The position numbers were made by a program, and so were the translations under genes. A stretch of 64,000 bases of DNA from Epiperipatus broadwayi (Eukaryota; Onychophora; Udeonychophora; Euonychophora; Peripatidae). The DNA lies in the NCBI GenBank assembly GCA_028023455.1, contig JAQFVV010012404.1, forward strand, positions 14,683,000 to 14,746,999, in the 5' to 3' direction. Positions 59,771 to 64,000 of the stretch are shown one piece after another. The notes under the pieces were generated by a model. The model saw only the letters and a program-made list of their open reading frames with translations. It was not told the DNA's origin and did not search any database. Every line of letters starts with the position of its first letter. The stretch's first letter is position 1.

Positions 59771-62675
59771 TTATGTATTGTGCCGGTCGGATTTGTATGT
59801 TCACGTAACAAGATCTAGCATCTAGGCAAAAGTATCTCGAATCCAATTGTGCGCAAGATACACAGGTCAGGAACACTCATGAACTCTGCCCTATTTGCCT
59901 ATTTCTCAGATATATAACATTATGAACAACAATCCCGATGACATCGATTTAATTTACTTCTCACCACCGGCATTGCTCATCGGAGACACAAAAAGACTCT
60001 AGGCTAGATTTTAATGATAGACTAACTTAACAACTAACTATATTTTATGAGCAATGAAGGCTTGTGACCTAGCATATTAATTATGTATTTAGCGGAGATC
60101 ATCTAGTCGAATTGAGCATAATTAATAACATAATATATTAACTTAACTAAAAGAAAGCAATGGTTCGAGAGTTGATATATATATTTAAGATTTATTAGAT
60201 TAATAACAAAAATTATGTCGGGTTATTTATCCAACATTAGCCTCATAAGTATTATATATATATCTTTAATTCATATTTTACAATAACTTGATATTTGCAG
60301 CTATGCCAATAATATACGTATACGACTTAAGAAATTAGCACTATTGGAATGCATTACTAGAATACTATTACACCCCCAGAGAGACGCAAAGAGCACTTAC
60401 CTGATTTAAAAAGAAAAGAATTTTACAAGCAAATATTTGTTTTACTCAATATTATTATTAATTTGAGTTGTAAATAATTAATGTGCAGGACGGATAATGA
60501 ATAATTATATAAATGCTAATAAATGTATCGCATAGTAAACTAAAGGAAATATGTATGTTTAAAGAAATCATCGCATTACGACTTATAGCTATTTCTGGGC
60601 GACTAATAATACACTGAAAGGTGGTGCATGCATGGTGGCAGATTGGAGTGGTCCAATTATGGATCCCGGAGTGTGTTTCATGAATTTGGTGAACGAAATT
60701 TACCGATTTTTCTCTGCAAACATTGGCAGGATCGGTTTGACGAACGAAAGAATCTAAGATTCCCTGGAGTGAAGTACAGGTGAATCAAAGATGACGAAGA
60801 GTGGTCAGCTATGCATTATTGGGCTGGATGTTCCAGAGCGATCCCATATAATGCATGCACATACAACCAAATGTGTCCACAGGATGGTTTTACAGCCTGG
60901 TTTCTAGAACACGGAGAAACGCCGATGGGGCTCGACTTAGCGAATACTTCCATGTGAGAAAGAAGCATGAATATATATAAACGAAGTGGCCTATATGCAC
61001 GCAACACTTAATAACATAATATAACTATAACTTTAAAGATTATCTAAACATATTTACTGCCCATAAATTATGAAATACTTGGCGTAATGGTATGGTTTCT
61101 TCGTTAAACAAACATGGATAATAATTCTAATTAAGTATAAACTAAGATCTGAAGATCCCCTCCTTTTTACATTATGTTAATTAATATTATTCACAACTTC
61201 CCACACATTTAATAAATCTCAATCTTGGTTAATAAATGCCCTTATGAAAATATATAAATTATTACAAAATAAATGGATGGTGGTAATAGCTATGATAGGT
61301 TTTACATATATAATATAAATTAATAATAAGAAATAGCACATTATTTAGAATGGAAAATATTTATGAAACAGATGTCAATCTGTTTTTCTACAGTAAACAT
61401 AAAAAATAATGAGTTTGTTTATCTAAAATTACTAGCACCTGGGCAAGTCGAATAAGACTTGTTTTGATTAAGTTATAAGTTAATTACCCGATAAATGATG
61501 GGTGGGGAAAAACGAAAATAAATTATATGCTTGCGATTTTAGAAATATTATTGGCATTTCTGTTTAAAATATAAATACATAAATCTAAATGAAAATTATT
61601 TGCCGCTTGGAAATAAAAGAAAAGAGAACATTTTATAAGAGGCTTAATAGTGATTAATTATATAGTTATAAGAATTGCATATTTTGAAGACATTTAATAT
61701 TTAGAAATTATAATAAATATTACAGAGAAGACAGGATTTGAGAATTACGAGCACCTTGCTATTTGGAAGAGCGATTTTACTATGAGTCAGTCCATCGGTA
61801 TTGTTTAACTAGATCTAGGGTAGCATTATTATATGGGAGTTAGCATTTCACTATTACTGGAAAAATATATAAAGTTCATCAGTACAGGATGCAGAGCTTC
61901 GCTTATGGGAACAGCATATTAGAATGGAGGGAAAAGGTGAAATTTCCCCTACTCACGGCACATTGAGTGAGAATCAAAACTGGCGTGGAATATGTATAGC
62001 AATGTCATAATTTTTGTGGTCTCCTTTTCTTTGTCAATTCAAATCCAGCAGTATATATACTTTTATTTTGAAGATGTAACTTAGCAACTACTGCTGGACC
62101 TGAGGTGGTTTAAGCACTTAAGGTTCATCTGGAATAATTTCACTGGATGCTCTTATCTAGTAAGACTTTTTTGAAACAATGCAATTCTGTTATCAGTTTC
62201 TCAAACGATTGTTTTAAAATAAATCTTATGATTTTAAAACAAGCTAGCATGGACAAAATTTCCACTGATGGGTTTATTTTATTATTACAAATTTGTAATC
62301 TTTTATTTTATCTAAGGGGATCTTCCGGGTAATTGTTTTTCGAGAGACTTTTTAATAAGATTGCATCATTTCTGGCTACAAAATTACATATGAAAAAATA
62401 ATAAGTTTCATATATGATTTTGATTATATTATATATATAACATAACTTTACTAATTTATTCACAATCTCCTACACCGAAATATATATAGATTTATTATTT
62501 ACGCCCGTATACACTTGAAAATATTATTAAATAAAAATATTTTTAGATTAAAATACATAAGTGTTTACATGATTTATGTTAAAATACTAAGCAAAAGAAA
62601 TATACTTATTATTAGATATGTATATACGTGCGTGAAGGTGGGTTTGAATATAGTTAGATAGTAGGAGATTGGATG
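59771..62675. other. Mixed-complexity DNA without an identified gene
   Basis: Apart from the repeat block at 59815-59905, several stretches are clearly less A+T-biased (59920-60000, 60630-60960, 61740-61990 and 62080-62160). They look like pieces of inserted elements, for example LTR-retrotransposon non-coding or coding DNA. A frame at 60816-61007 (minus) and one at 62147-62332 (plus) show no motif I recognise. No LTR pair, primer-binding site or integrase motif was found. Confidence 0.4.
59815..59930 (+). repeat. Dispersed repeat block, second copy
   Basis: Plus-strand copy of the block found in inverted orientation at 51170-51335. The plus-strand frame KYLESNCAQDTQVRNTHEL matches the minus-strand frame KYPESNDAQDTQVRSNHEF at 51 kb, and both are followed by PIC. 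Conservation in frame, with differences that are partly synonymous, suggests that both derive from one coding sequence. Confidence 0.65.
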
Positions 62676-62679
62676 TGGG

Positions 62680-62718
62680 CTGTGAAACAGGATCTGAGCA
62701 TCAGATCATCTGTTTCAG
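62680..62718. repeat. Hairpin with CTGTGAAACAGG arm
   Basis: CTGTGAAACAGGATCTGA (62680-62697) and TCAGATCATCTGTTTCAG (62701-62718) pair over nearly their whole length around a GCA loop. The 12-mer CTGTGAAACAGG also occurs exactly at 48399-48410, inside another inverted repeat. Confidence 0.7.
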
Positions 62719-62999
62719 TATATATATTTTTATTACATTTCTTTAATTACATGTAATATATATATATTGTATTCTTTATCGCTATGTGCTATCAGTAATT
62801 AGCTATATATTATTATCTTGCATTTAAAGAAAATAATTATTATTGCTTTTTATTTATTCTTTTTGTATTTTTTTTCTAAGTATTTTGAAATTTAAAACAT
62901 TTATATCCCCCCCCCCCTGATATATATATATATTGACAGTTATACCATCCCTGTAGTGAAAATTATGTAAATTGCTTACAATGGAATGGTTATTTTTAT

Positions 63000-63830
63000 T
63001 TTGAATATACTGTAGCTTGTAAGTAAAAGGTCTTTTAAAATGTCACTCACTAATAAAACATTATGGAGATGCAAAAACTGTAGAGGTGGAACTTTTTTTG
63101 AATATGAGTTTAAACGCTGTATGTGGTACTGACTCCATAAATAAGAATTGCATTTTTTAGCTATTGCAGCAAGTAAATAGGAAACTAGATATGTTACTTA
63201 TTTTACAAAATAACATTGATTATTTAAATCATTGTTTGAGAAACTTAATATGGAACTCACTTGAGTTCAGAATAATTTTAAAACCTGACCAGTGATTTAA
63301 AGGATTTACAAGATGAAATAAAAATACATTTCTATTTATATAATCTACTAAAAGAAACCATTCATTTAAAACTGTAAAGATTGAAAAGCAGTATTGAAAT
63401 TGCTGGTATTGAATATACTAAAGGTGAAAAATTATTTAATATTTCTGAAATTATTGTTGAAAGATTTAGAATTAATATAAATACTATTAAATCTGGGTAC
63501 ATACTAAAGTATGATAGTAGGTTTAGACTAATAAAAATTAACTTTATTTACAAGTTGACAAGAAAATTTTTATCAGAAAAAAAAAGGAGAATAAATTATA
63601 TTTATCTGATTTTTGCCTAATACTATATTTATGGAAAAAAGATGTATTATCTGAAAATGAAAAATTATTTTATAGGGCACATACAGTAGTTGGAAAAAAG
63701 CTATCAAATTGTATTAAAAATAGCAACATTTGAATGAGGAAAGGTACAGGAGAAAAGGCTTTCAGATTAATTTATAAGCTAATTTTTTTTCAAAACTTTT
63801 TTGAAAATGTGAGAGAATAAATATGTTGTT
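63000..63830 (+). pseudogene. LINE ORF1 relic (tentative)
   Basis: An open plus-strand frame at 63381-63620 reads IEIAGIEYTKGEKLFNISEII, then KSGYILKYDSRFRLIKINFIYK and LTRKFLSEKKRRI. Upstream (63160-63250) the translation contains a heptad-like LLQQVNRKLDMLLILQNNI stretch. Downstream, in another frame near 63640-63720, is NEKLFYRAHTVVGKKLSNCI. A coiled coil, then an RNA-recognition-like region, then an LT.ENK.LF..A block is the order seen in ORF1 proteins of several LINEs, which coat the element RNA. Stops break the chain. The match is by overall pattern, not a unique motif. The element may continue past the window edge. Confidence 0.5.
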
Positions 63831-64000
63831 GAAAATTTTAATTTTAGAATTTTTCATATATACATAGTGTAAGATAGTGATGGTGGTAACTGCTCATTTT
63901 GGAAAGTCACAATTAAAAATAATGACATAGACTTTGGTGGTGATGATTTCAGAGTAAAGAATAATGATAAATCTCAGGTATATAAGGAACATTTACTGAT
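63831..64000. other. Unassigned window end
   Basis: The sequence continues with coding-like composition but without a motif. It could be the region between ORF1 and ORF2 of the LINE relic above. Confidence 0.3.

Noticed and set aside
1-64000. CRISPR array, bacterial operon or replication origin
   Set aside because: No short direct repeats with regular spacers, no Shine-Dalgarno-led gene runs and no bacterial genes. The content is eukaryotic repeat DNA.

Overview
The window looks like repeat-rich, gene-poor nuclear DNA from an A+T-rich animal genome. By eye it is roughly three-quarters A+T. There are no bacterial-style gene runs, operons or ribosome binding sites. The recognisable coding sequence is almost all degraded transposable elements of metazoan type: a CR1-like LINE with a PHD finger and SGNH esterase, other LINEs, Penelope-like elements (PLEs), a Gypsy relic and a hAT MITE. 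I cannot name the species. An A+T-rich invertebrate such as a cnidarian or lophotrochozoan would fit. I found no intact host protein-coding gene, so the window is probably intergenic or lies inside a very large intron.

Layout. 1-5 kb: A+T-rich DNA with a 5'-truncated LINE copy (1715-2608) that has a 15-bp target duplication and was itself hit by a 318-bp hAT MITE (1841-2158) with an 8-bp duplication. 5-11 kb: further decayed LINE pieces, including a minus-strand endonuclease/RT region (7.4-9.3 kb) and a minus-strand C-terminal piece (10.37-11.29 kb). 14.3-19 kb: a near full-length but broken CR1-like LINE on the plus strand. 19.6-20.6 kb: another copy of the minus-strand LINE family. 23.8-24.9 kb: a tandem/inverted array of a ~335-bp unit, with a small foldback relative at 56.7 kb. 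25.06-26.34 kb: a head-to-head inverted duplication of a PLE 3' end.

28.0 kb: a GC-rich degenerate tRNA-like gene. 31.36-32.2 kb: three copies (one minus, two plus) of a repeat, each carrying a recognisable hammerhead-ribozyme-like core. This is the most interesting signal in the window. 33.9-36 kb: a chain of broken, unidentified retroelement-like ORFs. 36.4-37 kb and 47.25-48.2 kb: two more PLE endonuclease relics. 51.7-52.9 kb: a minus-strand Gypsy-type RT relic. 54.4-55.1 kb: a very decayed LINE tail. 58.7-59.8 kb: a plus-strand LINE RT interrupted by a short hairpin. 63.0-63.8 kb: a LINE ORF1 relic. The rest is low-complexity A+T-rich DNA and microsatellites.

The elements do not form a pathway. 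Together they record successive insertions. Two themes connect them: at least three PLE relics of one lineage, all with a degraded GIY-YIG endonuclease, and a hammerhead-bearing repeat of the kind known from PLE terminal repeats. All motif calls were made by reading translations and alignments by eye; no database search was run.
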